Shown: one piece after another, positions 24,201-36,100 of the stretch
Numbering within the stretch: the stretch's first letter is position 1
Layout: every line of letters starts with the position of its first letter
Source of the DNA: Cafeteria roenbergensis
Taxonomy: Eukaryota > Sar > Bigyra > Bicosoecida > Cafeteriaceae
Assembly: GCA_008330645.1 (NCBI GenBank)
Contig: VLTN01000051.1
Span: forward strand, 211,054 to 275,053
DNA length: 64,000 bases
Reading direction: 5' to 3'
Notes under the pieces: model-generated
Told to the model about the DNA's origin: nothing
The model's input: only the letters and a program-made list of their open reading frames with translations
Databases searched by the model: none
Translations under genes and position numbers: made by a program

Positions 24201-24525
24201 CAGGCGCGTGACGGGCATCGACTTTACCGCCGGAGACACCCCCACGCGTCCGGCCTTTGACGAGGAACGGGCCGTTGCTGCGGCACCGGCGGACACGACG
24301 CTCGCGTCGCTCGGCCCGCCAGGGCCCGAGGGCGAGCTGCTCGTCAGGGTGGTCCTCAACGACGTGCCGTTGCGGCTGTGCGAGGCAGGGCAGTGGTGCC
24401 GTCTGGACGAGGCCGCCGAGCTCTTTGCGCGCTACGCAAGCCCTCTCCCAGCAGTGCTCGCCGGCCACAAGGGCCACGGCGTGGCTGTTGGTGCGGAGAT
24501 TGCCGGAACTAGCGGCCGGGCATGA
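18255..24525 (+). CDS. Histidine acid phosphatase with giant alanine-rich insert
   Basis: A branch-2 histidine phosphatase, probably secreted or in the endomembrane system. Exon 1 (18255-18397) gives MASRSVMRPLG, a hydrophobic Ala-rich leader and DLVQMQVIV. A 502-bp intron (GTGAGA to TTGCCGCAG, 18398-18899) splits the catalytic Arg codon. Joining restores the signature RHGARTP (about residues 48-54), which is the evidence for this splice. The total is about 1,922 residues. Other family features are RLT-like QLTARG, the YARSSAMERT strand-helix, DEYIFPNY, and the proton-donor motif GHDSTL near 415. The order resembles lysophosphatidic acid phosphatase type 6 and its relatives. After RVEVYRR (about 465) comes a coiled coil of about 1,380 Ala/Arg/Glu-rich residues. 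Then a short C-terminal piece (LLVRVVLNDVPLRL, then WCRLDEAAELFARY, about 1862-1900) looks like the usual last strand and Cys segment of the phosphatase fold. A typical family member has 400-480 residues. Confidence 0.8.
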
Positions 24526-27115
24526 GCCAAGCGAGAGGCAAGGCAGCCCTCGCAATGCCGCCCGCGGGGCCGCACGCGCCCGCTGTGTGAGTGAGCATGA
24601 CTTCGCCAACGCGTTTCGCCAATGGCCCAAGCGCTGGCGGCACACGCTTCGGGCCCCATGCCGGTCTATGCTCGCAGTTACACGGTGGGCGGCCATCCCG
24701 GCAACAGTGCCCGCGCCCAGCTTGCATTTTGCGTTGTGTGCTCGCTCAAGGCTCAACCTTGCCTTGAGGAACGTGTGATACCGTGCACCGAGCGATTGTG
24801 CGCACGCGCGGACAGCTGCCTGAAGCCTGCCGGCCGGGAGAATCGCGGCCGTCGACCAGATGCAGACTCGCTTCCCCAGCGCGCGCCGGCAAGTTGAGAA
24901 AATTCGAGGGTGATGAGAGTGACGCTCGCGCACGCATGGCACTCGCTCCATGGCGAAGACATTGCAAAATGCAATCGCGCAATATGGTGGAGGGCCAAGG
25001 CGAGTGAAGAGAGAGTGGGCCTCCAGCACGCAGCGGCGGGGGAAGAGGAGGCACACTGCCGCGGGCACCACAAACCGTCCTCATTCATTTGCGGTCTGTA
25101 CTTCTTCCCGTCATGACAACGAGGCTTGACGCAAGCTTGCAATCATGGATGACACGGAGGGCGGCCCTATGTGATTCCGCCGCGCCGAACTTTGGCCATT
25201 CAAGGTCAACATCGGTCTTTCTCCCGCACGCGTCCTCTCAACGTCCTCGCAGGTCAGCAGGATCGCGTGCACTGTGCTGCAGGATAGTTGAGGCAACCTG
25301 GCGCTGCCTTGTCAAACCCAAGCCAAGACGAAAAGTCCGCGGTGTGCGCTCGGTGCGACACCAATTGCGTTTCCGAGCCAAGTCGGGTTTGCGCGTGGAG
25401 GGCCTTCCACGTGGGTCCTGTAATTCAACTACGCCGAGCCGTGCAATGGTGAAATCTTTCGATGATATGGAGGATCCTCGGCTTCGGCTCGGCGTCACTG
25501 ACAGGCGCGGACTTGCAACGATCACTGCCAGTGTTCCCATCTTGCGGCTGTTACCTTTGGGGAGGAGCTTGGATGCAGGCTGCTCTTCCTTCTAAATTTC
25601 AATCCGGGATTCTTGCCAGCCCTCGTCAGCAAGCGCGATTTCTGAGGCTTGATCGATGTGTGGCAGCATACCTCTCGCTCTCTGCATTGGTTTGGCACCG
25701 TCTCCGGCAGGGTAGAACCCGTCGGCTTGGAGTGCGTTGTGCACAGGGACAGAATCCGGGAGCGCGGTGCTTGTCACGACCTGCCGAGGGCCCAGTCCGT
25801 CGCGAATCTGAAACAAACTCTGTAAAACTATGGTGGCAGAGTTCCGGATCAGGGGCTCTCTCGCAAAGCGGCCGAGAGCAAAATGCGAGACCTGCCGAAG
25901 CCGCCGGTAGTGCGGGAACCCCGCTGAACGGGGCCTCCGCCGGCCGATTGCAAAGGGTTTCGCTCGCTCTGGGCGCTCGTGTCCAAGGACGCTTGGGCGG
26001 CGGGGGGGGGGTGGGGCGAGGGCTTGTCCTTGTCCATTCATCCACTACAGCCGAGAGCAGCGGTCAAGCTCCTCGCCGGGTGCGCGGTCGTGCACTGGGA
26101 GCGGTGCGTCGGCGGTGGTGTTGGGACGGGGGCACTCGCCTGCTCGTCGCCCTTTGCAAGCATGGGGCGCGGCTGGCGTCGCATGCGTTGCTGCGACTCG
26201 CACAGCGAGAGAGCAGCCAAATCGCAACTTGGGAACCCAAGTCGACAGATGTCGCCGTCAGCCGGCTGGGTCAGCTCTCACGCAAACGCAACTACACACG
26301 ACAGACCCGGTCATGACCCATGCTCGCTGGCGGTCCTGCCCGGCCAGGTGCAGCCGAGATCAGGCTGGCGCCGGCCTCGCAGCTGCAGGCGGAGGGCGTG
26401 CTGCAGCCGCCCCACCCGCCGCGCTCACCGCCGCTGGCGGCGACAAATAGGCACGCACCACACGTGACAGTCCTGGCAGCATAAAGCCGACGCTCCGGCT
26501 CAGACCATCCCTGAACAACCCGAGTCGCAAGCAATGCCGCAGGTCTCAAAGCCATGAGTGCCGCTCCGTCGCGCGCCCGAGCAGCAAACGACGCGCCCGC
26601 TCACGCCCCCGCCCCGCCCCCAATAAACACGCGCGGCAACACAGCCATAGAGCAGCGCTGCATTCAGAGGCCCGGGGCAACTCAGCCTCGGGGAGGCCAG
26701 AGGCGAGAGCCGATGCCAGGGGACTTGTCTTGGGCTGGGTCTCGATGGCGCCATTCCTCGGCCCGCCCTGCCCAACTACGCCATAAGCTGCCGCTGCCGA
26801 GCGGGCCCGCCTCGGCCCGGAGCAGCGAGGGCTCGCCTTCCCAGCCCCCCCCCGCCATTGATCCGAGCCCCAGAAGACGCCACCGCAGGCTTTGGTCTTG
26901 GGCATGCGACGGGTCACTTTGGACGGCCTGGCGTTGGGTCTGACGTCGTGCAATTTTTCTCGCGCGCTGCCCAGCCTTCGGCCCCGCCCTCGCACTCTTG
27001 CTGGCCCAGCGAGTCCGTGACGCTCCAGGCTTTGCTCTCGAGCAAACGCTTGAGCGCACAGAGTCGCAGAGTGCAGCATACCCGGCGCTTCGACCCGAGA
27101 GCGTCCCCGGAAGCC
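24526..27115. other. Gene-poor intergenic region
   Basis: About 2.6 kb between the phosphatase and receptor B. Base composition is visibly less GC-rich from about 24,700 to 25,700 than in the flanking genes. The open frames present (the longest about 280 codons, 25462-26316, plus) have no domain, motif or codon bias like their neighbours. No tRNA or other RNA gene was recognised. A CATAAA-like box lies near 26480 and a CAATTTTT element at 26951; the latter is probably part of the receptor B promoter. Confidence 0.55.
26951..26959 (+). promoter_or_regulatory. CAATTTTTC upstream element of receptor B
   Basis: CAATTTTTC lies 165 bp upstream of the ATG at 27116, preceded by gacgtcgtg. It matches the elements ahead of the receptor A and phosphatase genes. 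Confidence 0.35.
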
Positions 27116-30100
27116 ATGCGCGCGATTTCGTGCGCGGTGTTCGCCGCGATCGCGCTGACCTCAGCGCTTGGCGCCCCGACCGCCTCCTCCTTCGCCCCCA
27201 GCAACGGCGCCACCAACGTCCACCCGCTGTCCAGCGTCGCGGTGACGTTTGGCGCCGACGTGGAGGCACAGGCAGCCAAGCTGGTCGAGCTGCGGCGTGC
27301 TGGGACGGGACAGGTGCTGAGCACCGTTGCCGCGCTGTCCTCCTTTGTCAAGGTAACCGGCCCAACCGTCAGCATCTCGTTTCCCCTCGTGCACGTGCCG
27401 GCCGGCTCCGTGTACGTGACGATCGAGGCTGGCGCCTTCGTCAGCAAGGCGGACCAGACTCCGTTCGCCGGCATCGCCGGGTCAACCTGGTCGTTCGAGT
27501 TCCAAGGTGAGAGACGGCAGCGGCGTGCCGCGGGCGTGGCCTTGGGGTCGGCCGCAGCTCGGTCCGCGCCTCCTCTCAGCCGAGGGTCTCAGGCCGTTGC
27601 CCTGGGCGGGCACGCCTTGCCAGGCACCCGACGGTCTGGCAGCGGCGGCTGTTGCCGCTCCCGGTCTGAAGCCGGGTTGCCTCGCAAACTTGAAGTTGCG
27701 ACCAAAAGCTGCCAGGCAGGCTCGCAAACGACAGAGCTGCGCGACTCCGTCGCACGCCGCCGTGCGCACCGCGACCTTGCCCCGCCCTCGCGCCCCATGG
27801 TGCGGCCCGGCTGCGCCACCGAGGCGGCACCAGCCCGTCTTTGGGCCTGGGCTGGCGGCGGCAATGCCCTTGCTGCCGGGCTCTGCTCGGGCGCAATGTC
27901 CGACGCCCCAGCGGCCTGAGCCGGACTGCAACGCCCCGCTGCCCCCCGTTTCGTCACTGCGCTGACTTTGGGGCACTCGCAGGAAGCCTGGGGTGCGCGG
28001 CCCTGCTCCGAGGCCCGGATGAGCCCGCCCCGGCCAGCAACAACGACATGTCCGTGGCCTTTGCGCTCGGCACGAACGCAAACACGGCCTGCGACATGCG
28101 CTTTGACGGTGAGTCCTGGCAGCCCTTGCCCCAGCAGCGCACAGCCAGGCAGCTTGCGAAGCTGCTCGCGCGCGGCATTCCAGTGTCTGCGTGGGCGACA
28201 GCAGCAGCGTGCTGGGCCCGCCGTCCCTGGCGGGCTTGCGAGCGGGCAGTTGCCTCGTCGCGAGCGCCTCACGCGTCCTCCCCCCGTCCCGCCCTTTGCG
28301 TCCCCGGCGCGTCCGCGCAGGTGCCTACACCCTGATCGGTTACACCGACTCGGCCATGGGCGGCGACCTGACGTCCGCGCGCGGCACGTTCAACGCCAGC
28401 ATGCGCAGCGGGTCCGCCACCGTGGGCGACGCCCGCAACCTGGTTCGCGCCTCGAGCGCGCTCGCCTTCTCGCTGTCGGCCACCTCGGCGAACAGCGCCT
28501 CGTCCGCCATGGGCGGCGGCGTGTCCGACTACTCGCACGCCTTCCGCATGAGCATCCCCAAGCCCGGCGCCCAGCAGCTGACGCTGGCGGCCACGTGCTC
28601 GGCCAACGCCGTGGAGAACGACTCGGACCGCTTCGGCAACGACCTCATGTCCGTCGCCTTTCCCTCGGACCACAGCGACCCGGCTGGCGCTTGCGCTGCC
28701 GCGTGCTGCGGGCACGCGCAGTGCGCTTCCTGGTCCATGTCCACCCGTGAGGACTCGCCCTTTGGCGCGTGCAACGTCGGCGACAAGTGCTGCTACCTCA
28801 AGAGCACCGCCGGCTCCCAGGGCTACAAGGCCGGCGGCAAGTCCGGCACCGTGACGCGCACCAACAAGGACTGCTCTGACGCCTCCTTCGCCCCCACCGC
28901 GGTGGACTGCCTGCCCGGCGCGGACGCCGACCAGTGCGGCGCCGTGTCGCTGCCCCCGCGCATGCTCACCGGGGCCGCCACCATGGCCGTGGCCGGCGGC
29001 ACCTCCTACGGCGCCGTGGCGCGCGTGTCGGACGCCTCGGCCGCCACCTGCAGCGTGGGCCCGCTCGGCCTGGACGGCTACGCGGCCCTCATGCTGCGCG
29101 CCGACGGCTCGTCCACCCTGCGCTCCGCCATCAGCCCCGCCGGCGGTGGGGGCAGCGCGACCACCGTCAACGCCCAGTCGGCCGCGGTGTGGGCCTTCAC
29201 GGAGCGCCGCTACAAGTCCTGCGCCGACGCGCTGAGCACGGTCCGCTCCGGCGACCTGCTCGGCTGGTGGTCCATGGCCTCCACCCGCGCCGGGGACGGC
29301 AAGATCCGCGACCTGTCCGGCAACGGCCGCGACCTCGTGCCCGCGGACATGGCCCGCACCGCCTCTGGCGGCCTGGGCGCTCTGTCCCTGGACGGCGCAG
29401 CCAGCCGCGCGGACGGCGCGGCCGGCTCCGGCCCCGAGGCCCTCCGCGGCGACAAGGCGTCCACCGTGTGCGCGTGGGTGCGCTGGGAGGCGTCGTCTTG
29501 GGGCACCGCGGCCGCGCCCATCTTCTCGCTCAGCAGCCCGCGCACCGCGCGCACCAACCAGGGCTTCAGCTTCGTTGCCCCGGGCGGCAGGCCCGGCCTC
29601 GGCTTCCAGGGCGTGCGCGTGCTGACGCGCGACTCCGTCCTGTCCCCGCTCACGTGGCACCACGTGTGCGCGTCCCGCACCGGCTCCGGCGCCAAGCTGG
29701 CCAACACTCGCGTGTGGGTGGACGGCGCCATGGTGTCGGCCCTCAAGCTCGACTCGGACGCGGCCGTCGCGGGCTCGCCGGACGAGACCGCCGCCGTCGA
29801 CGTGATCCCCGCCCCCGTGGCCGTTGGCGTGCTGGCCAACGCGGCCACCGGCACGGCGGCCTACTGGAACGGGTTCGTGCGCGACGTGCGCCTGTACTCG
29901 CGGTCCCTGTCCACGGCGGAGGTGCGCGACGTGATGACCTTCGACGGCGTGTCCGCCACCATGATGGCCTCCGCCGTGTCGGCCGAGCGCCAGCTCATCG
30001 GCGAGTGGGACTTCGACGCCACCGGCGCCACTAGCTCCGCCTCAACTGCCGCCGTCCGCGACGTGGTTGGCAGCAACGACTGCACGCTCGAGGGCACGGC

Positions 30101-33100
30101 CAAGGTGGCCGACGGCGCGCTGGTGCTGGACGGCAAGGGCCACGCCAAGTGCGGAGCCGTGCCCAAGTCGCTGAGCTCCTACTCGCTCGAGGTGACCCTG
30201 ACGCTCTCCGACCTGGTGCAGCGCGGCGGCGGCGCGATGACCCTCTCCGATGGCGCTAGCGAGTCCGTTTTCGACTCGCTGGTGTACGGCGAGGCCCGCT
30301 CCGGCGAGTGGATCGACGGCTCGGACCAGGCGCAGCGCACTTCCAACCTGCAGCCGCCGCCCGAGACGGCGTCCCCCACGGACGTGATCCACATGGTGAT
30401 GACGGTGGCCTCCAACGGCGTCCGCGCCATCTACCGCAACGGCGCCCGCATCACGCAGCACACTGCCAGCCTTCAGGCGTACACGGCCGGCACTTCCGCC
30501 GTGCTCTTCGGCTGCCGCCACGAGGACTGCTCGGCCACGGGCACGGTGACCACACGGCGGCTCAAGGGCCGCATCCTGCACGCCCGGCTCTACCAGTCGG
30601 CGCTCTCGGAGGCCGAGGTGCGCGCCGTGTACGCCACCGGGACCAAGGGCGTGGCGCGCGTGCCCCCCGCGATGCGGTCGGGCGAGCGCACGCTGGTGCT
30701 GCCGCCCGGCGACTCCACCCCTGTGACCGTGACGGCCAAGTGCGACATGGACGCGATGGGGGGCGGCTGGACCCGCTTCTGGTGGGTCGGCCCCGAGCAG
30801 ACCTCCTGGCCCTCTGGCGAGAGCGACGTGCTGGGCGGCACCTTCGGCTCCTGCTCCGCCGACGCCAAGTACTGCTTCGGCAAGATGCCCTCGGACATCC
30901 GCGAGGACCGCGCGCAGCTGCTGGCCCGCGACTCCACGGGCACCGCGTACGTGTGGGACTTTGACCCCGACAACGAGGTGGCCCATGCGGCCTGGGAGGC
31001 GTTCAGCGAGGGCAAGGGGACCGAGTTCGACGAGACCAGCGGCACCATCGCCTGGAACCCGTCGGCCGTCCTCGGCGGCACGTTCCACGGCCGCGACCAA
31101 AAGTACTTCATGTACCGGTACGAGAACGGCGTGCGCTCCTTCCAGCTGAACGACGACCAGTGCTCGTGCTTCAGCACGCTCGAGGCCGGCATCACGCTCT
31201 GCCGCGGCTCCTCGGACCCCAGCACCGTGCCGTCGACCCTTGGCGTGGACAAGCTCAACGGCGAGGGCTGCACCAGCCCCGGCTTCTCCACCAGCGTGGA
31301 GCTCTTTGTGCGCGAGCGGCCCTCCACCGAGTCGGCCGCCGTGGGCGTGCAGCGTGCCGTCGTGTTCGTGCGCGAGTCTGAGCCCGTGGTCCGCATCCCC
31401 GTGGAGCGCACTGGCCCGCTCTCCGACGCGGCCGCCGTCTCGTACATGACCATGGACGGCACCGGCGTGGCAGGCACCAATTACGTGGCTGGCCGCGGCC
31501 GCGTGGCGTGGGCCGCCGGCGAGGGCGGCTCCAAGTCGATCATCGTTCCCATCATCCTCGACACCTCGCTCGGCGCCTCGGACAAGGCCTTCTCCGTGAA
31601 GCTGCTCGCGCCCGAGCACGCGTCTCTCTCTACAGCTGCAGCGACGGCAAGCGTCACCATCCGCACGGAGCGCACAGGCGTGTCCGGCACCCCCGGCCCG
31701 CTGTCCTTCAAGCAGGAGGGCGGCTCGACGGACGTGCAGCTGAACATCGCGGCCAAGTCAAAGGGCGGCCGCGCCTTCTCGTCCGGCGCTGACACGTCTT
31801 CCGGCTCGTGGTTCTCCGAGGCCAACGCCATCGACGGCGACTACGGCCAGCTGCAGGCGTTCCTCCCGCACGCGGCCGCGCCCCTCGCGGGCGCCGGCTC
31901 CACCGCGTCCCCGAACATGCCGTTCATCGGTGTCATCTTCCCCACGCGCGCGCTCATTGACCACGTGGCCTTTGGGCGGGACAACACTGGCGTGCACGCG
32001 AACCACTGGCGCGGCCAGGTGGCGGTGGAGGTGACCACCGCTGCGGCCCCGGACGCCAACACGCTGCAGGCCGACTGGACCCTCGTGGACACCGTCACGA
32101 TGACCACGCCACTGCGCCGCCTCTACGCCTTCAACTCCCCCACCGAGGCCACGGCCCTGCGGCTGCGCCTGATCAACTCCACCAGCGAGGTGATCATCAT
32201 CGACGAGCTCGAGGTGTACCAGGCGGGCGCGGTGCCCAGCCTGACCTCCGGCATGCTGGCCCAGTACACGTTCGAGGCCGCCACTGTGTCCGACCCCACC
32301 AAGGTGGTCGACACGTCCGGCAATGGCAACGACGCCGCCGTCAATGGCGTGGTGACCTTCGGCATGGAGGGCTCCTTCGCGGCCGCCCGCTTCCCGAAGC
32401 GCGACTCCGACACGGCCGTGCCCGCGTACCTCGAGGTGCCGGCGCTGAAGAACTTCGCGTGGAACCAGGCCTTCACCGCCTCGGTGCTCGTGAAGCGCGT
32501 GGGCTCTGGCGGGTTCGCCGGCGTTCTCGGCAACGGCCGCGGCGTCGACGGCTCGTTTGAGATCCGCATGACCCCGTCCAACGGCGGCCAGGAGGTGGGC
32601 GTGAGCGTGAACACCGTTGGCGGCCACAACTCGGGCGAGTTCGTGCTTCGCGGCCAGGCCGCCCCCGTGGGGGACTGGCACCACATCGTGCTGACGTACG
32701 GCGACAACGCCACGTCGCTCTGGATCGACGGCGAGGAGCTGATCAAGTCCGTGTCCGGCACCGTGGTGCGCGTGGACCAGCCGCTCTTCATCGGTGTGTC
32801 GGGCAACCCCAACAAGCCCGCTGGCTCGCGGCCCTCGGCTGCACTTCCTGACGCCGCGGAGGAAGGGCTTGACGGCTTCGTGCACGACGTGCGCATCTAC
32901 AACAAGACCTTCACTGGCGTGGACGTTGCCGCACTGTGGCGCACCTACGAGAGCACGATCAAGCGCGAGGGCCTCGTGGCCTGGTGGCGCCTGGCCGAGT
33001 CCAGCGGTACTGTGATCGTCGACGACTCCGGCAAGAGCGTGACCGGCGCCACGTCGCAGTCCGGCACCAGCTGGGGCGACGGCGGTCTCATCCTCGACGG

Positions 33101-36100
33101 CACCGCGGGCAGCGCCTCGTCCTCCAGTGCCCTTGCCTCTCTCAACGGGGACGCCGCCTTCAGCGTGTGCGCCTGGGTGTACCCGGGCCGCACCGCCTAC
33201 TCAACTGACATCAACGATGTGGAGTACATTGTGGGCCTGGACGGCTCGGCGCCAGGCACCTGGTTCGCCCTCGCGCTCCGCCGCGGCGTGCCGTCTCTCG
33301 AGTTCGGCGGCAAGACCCGCGTGGAGCACCAGACCGGCACGAAGCTTGCGCTCGGCCAGTGGAGCCACGTGTGCTTCTCCAAGTCGCCGGGCGTGAAGAC
33401 GGGCCTAGGCGGGGCGCCCAGCTCCACACGGCTCTTCGTGAACGGTGCAGAGGCCCCCATTCGCCTCTCGTATTCGGCACTGGACGGCGTGACGTTTGAC
33501 CAGGCCAACGCGGCGCCAAGCATTGCCACGTCGAACAAGCTGACCGTCGGCGCCATCGGCGGCACGAGCTTTTTCAAGGGCGTTGTGGCGGACGTGCGCG
33601 TCTTCTCACTGGCCGTCTCGCAGCGCCAGGTGTCCTCGGCCTTCAACGGCGGCCGTGTGCTGGCCTGGGGCATGCACGAGGGCCAGGGCGAGTCCGTGTA
33701 CAGCGCCGACGGCGAGGCCACCGGCGTGGCCGGCGCCCTCTCCGGCTCGACCTGGAGCTGGAACGGCACCCTCCTGTCCTTTGCAAACCGCGGGGACGGC
33801 ATCCAGAGCGCCGGCTCGTCCGTCGGAATCTTCGGCGACGCCGCCCTGTCGCTGTGCGTCTGGGTGTTCTACACGCCAAGCGCCTGGCCGACCGCCTCGG
33901 CGGCCACTGGGTCCAACGGCGTCGTCGAGATCGCTGGCTTCGCGCCCACCGTCGTCTCCGGCGGCAGCGGCGGGTCCACCGCCGCAAGCATGACAATGGC
34001 CAACACCGGGTTCGTGCTCTCCGTCGTGAACGGCCTGCCCGCCGTGGACTTTGGCGGCGGCGTGTTCGTGGTGGCGGACGGCGCAGCGACGCTGCTGCCC
34101 AGGCGCTGGGCGCAGGTCTGCGCAGTCAAGTCTCCCGGCGCCAAGGCGACGACCACCAAGCTCTACATCGACGGGTCGCTCGTGCCCACGAAGCTCGCGG
34201 ACATGAGCGGCGTCGAGGGTGGCCTGAGCAACGCGGTGCTCGACGCCCGGCCAACCATCCGCTCCTCGCCCCTGCGCGTGGCAACGGTGTCTCCGAAGGA
34301 CTCCCTCACCGCAGCGATGCGCCCCTCGTTCGTCGGCGTGGTGGACACGGTCAGCCTGTACCGCCGCGCCCTGGACCAGGCGGGCGTGAGCGCGATCAAC
34401 TTCGCGTCCAAGTTCGACCACGTCCGCGACTACGCTCTTTCCCTGCCCGGCACCGATGAGCACGCCACAATCACCCCCTTCCTGCTCGGCGGCAGCGACA
34501 TTACCGTTGAGATGTGGGCCTTCTGCCAGGACACGTCCAAGTTCTCGCAGACGCTCTTCGACTTTGGCAACTCGCCCTCCAGCTCCCGCATCACCGCATA
34601 TCTAGCCCCCGAGTATCCGTACAAGCTGCGTGTCTCGGTGCAAAACGCCCCCACCGATGCCGTGTCCGTCCTGGAGACGATCTCGGGCTTCTCGCGCGGC
34701 CGCTGGCTGCACGTGGCCTACACGCAGTCGGGCACCACGGGGACTCTCTTCCTGGACGGCAAGCCCGTGCGCTCCGGCACCATGCCGCAGCTGGCGTCGG
34801 CCGTGCGCGCCAAGATGCTCCTCGGCAAGTCCATCGGCCCGAGCCAGTCGAGCTTCTACGGCAAGCTGGACGAGGTGCGCATCTGGTCCGTGGCGCGGAC
34901 GGCGGCGGAGATCACCGCGGGCATCGCCTTCTTCCCCTTCCCGACGCTCGCTCAGGCGGACGAGATGAAGCTGCAGGCGTACATCCCCTTCGACATCATC
35001 TTCTCCAGCCCGCACCACGACGAGGTCCTGCTGCAGGGCGCTTCGCCGGCCAAGGACCAGTCCGGCCACGGCCGCGATGCCACCGTCGTGTGCGAGAATG
35101 CCGACGCTGGGACTTCGGGCGGGTCCTCTTCCGCTCTCCCGGCCGGGCTCCTTGCGCGCACCTGCGTGGTGGCCTCGCCGCGCTCCGCGACCCGCTCGCT
35201 CTGCAACAACGGCTTCCGCGAGGTCGGAGAGGAGTGCGACGACGGCAACACCGTGTCTGGCGACGGCTGCAGCAGCACGTGCAGCATCGAGTCCGGGTGG
35301 GTGTGCGAGCACGAGGACTTCAGCGCTGCCGACGTGTGCACGCGGGCCACTGTCATTGCCATGGACGGCTTCGAGAGCGCCGGTAACCCCGCGGGCATGC
35401 CCTCGGCCCCCGTGTGGAGCCCGTCGCGCGGCAGCGAGGGAACCTGGACCCTTGGCGGCGAGTACGCCTTCAGCGGAAGTAGTGGCCTTCGCATTGTGCA
35501 AAAGGACGCCACGACGAGCGCCACGGGCTGGATTACCTTTGGCCAGACCGTGGTTTCGGGTATCAAGCCCGGCGTCTTCCTGAAGCTCCGCTACAACGTG
35601 CGAAAGGCCGACTTCGCCAAAGCCGCGGCGCCTTTGGTCGTGCAGCTCACTGACGGGTCCCAAAACCCGGCCCCCACGACCTGCCTGTCAGCCACGGGAT
35701 GCGGAACCTCCCGCGTGTACAGCATTTGCATCAACGCCGGCACCGTTAGCGGCTGCGACGAGAGCGTGGCATCCAAGGCCAAGACCTGGAATGCCCTCAC
35801 CGCAGACGTCAGCCACAAGTTCACCTCCAAGTACGGCATCCAAGTTGCGCCCGCCAGCGTCCGTGTCCGGCTCATGACGGTGGCCGACGATACCGAGGCC
35901 GAAGTGTGGCTCGACGACTTCCGCATGGTCAGCCTCACGAACGTGCAGTCATGCGGCCGAATCGCCGCCACGTCGGCTGCGGGCGGCTCCTCGGGGGGCA
36001 GCGACCCGACAGTGTACGTCCGCTTCCCCCAGCTAGACAGCCAGCCAGCTAGCGCTGTCACGCCCAACTGGCACACCGAGTTCACCGACTTTCCCACGGA

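Noticed and set aside
25462-26316. Possible 284-codon gene in the gene-poor region
   Set aside because: No domain, no codon bias like the neighbours, and no start context or splice signals that single it out.
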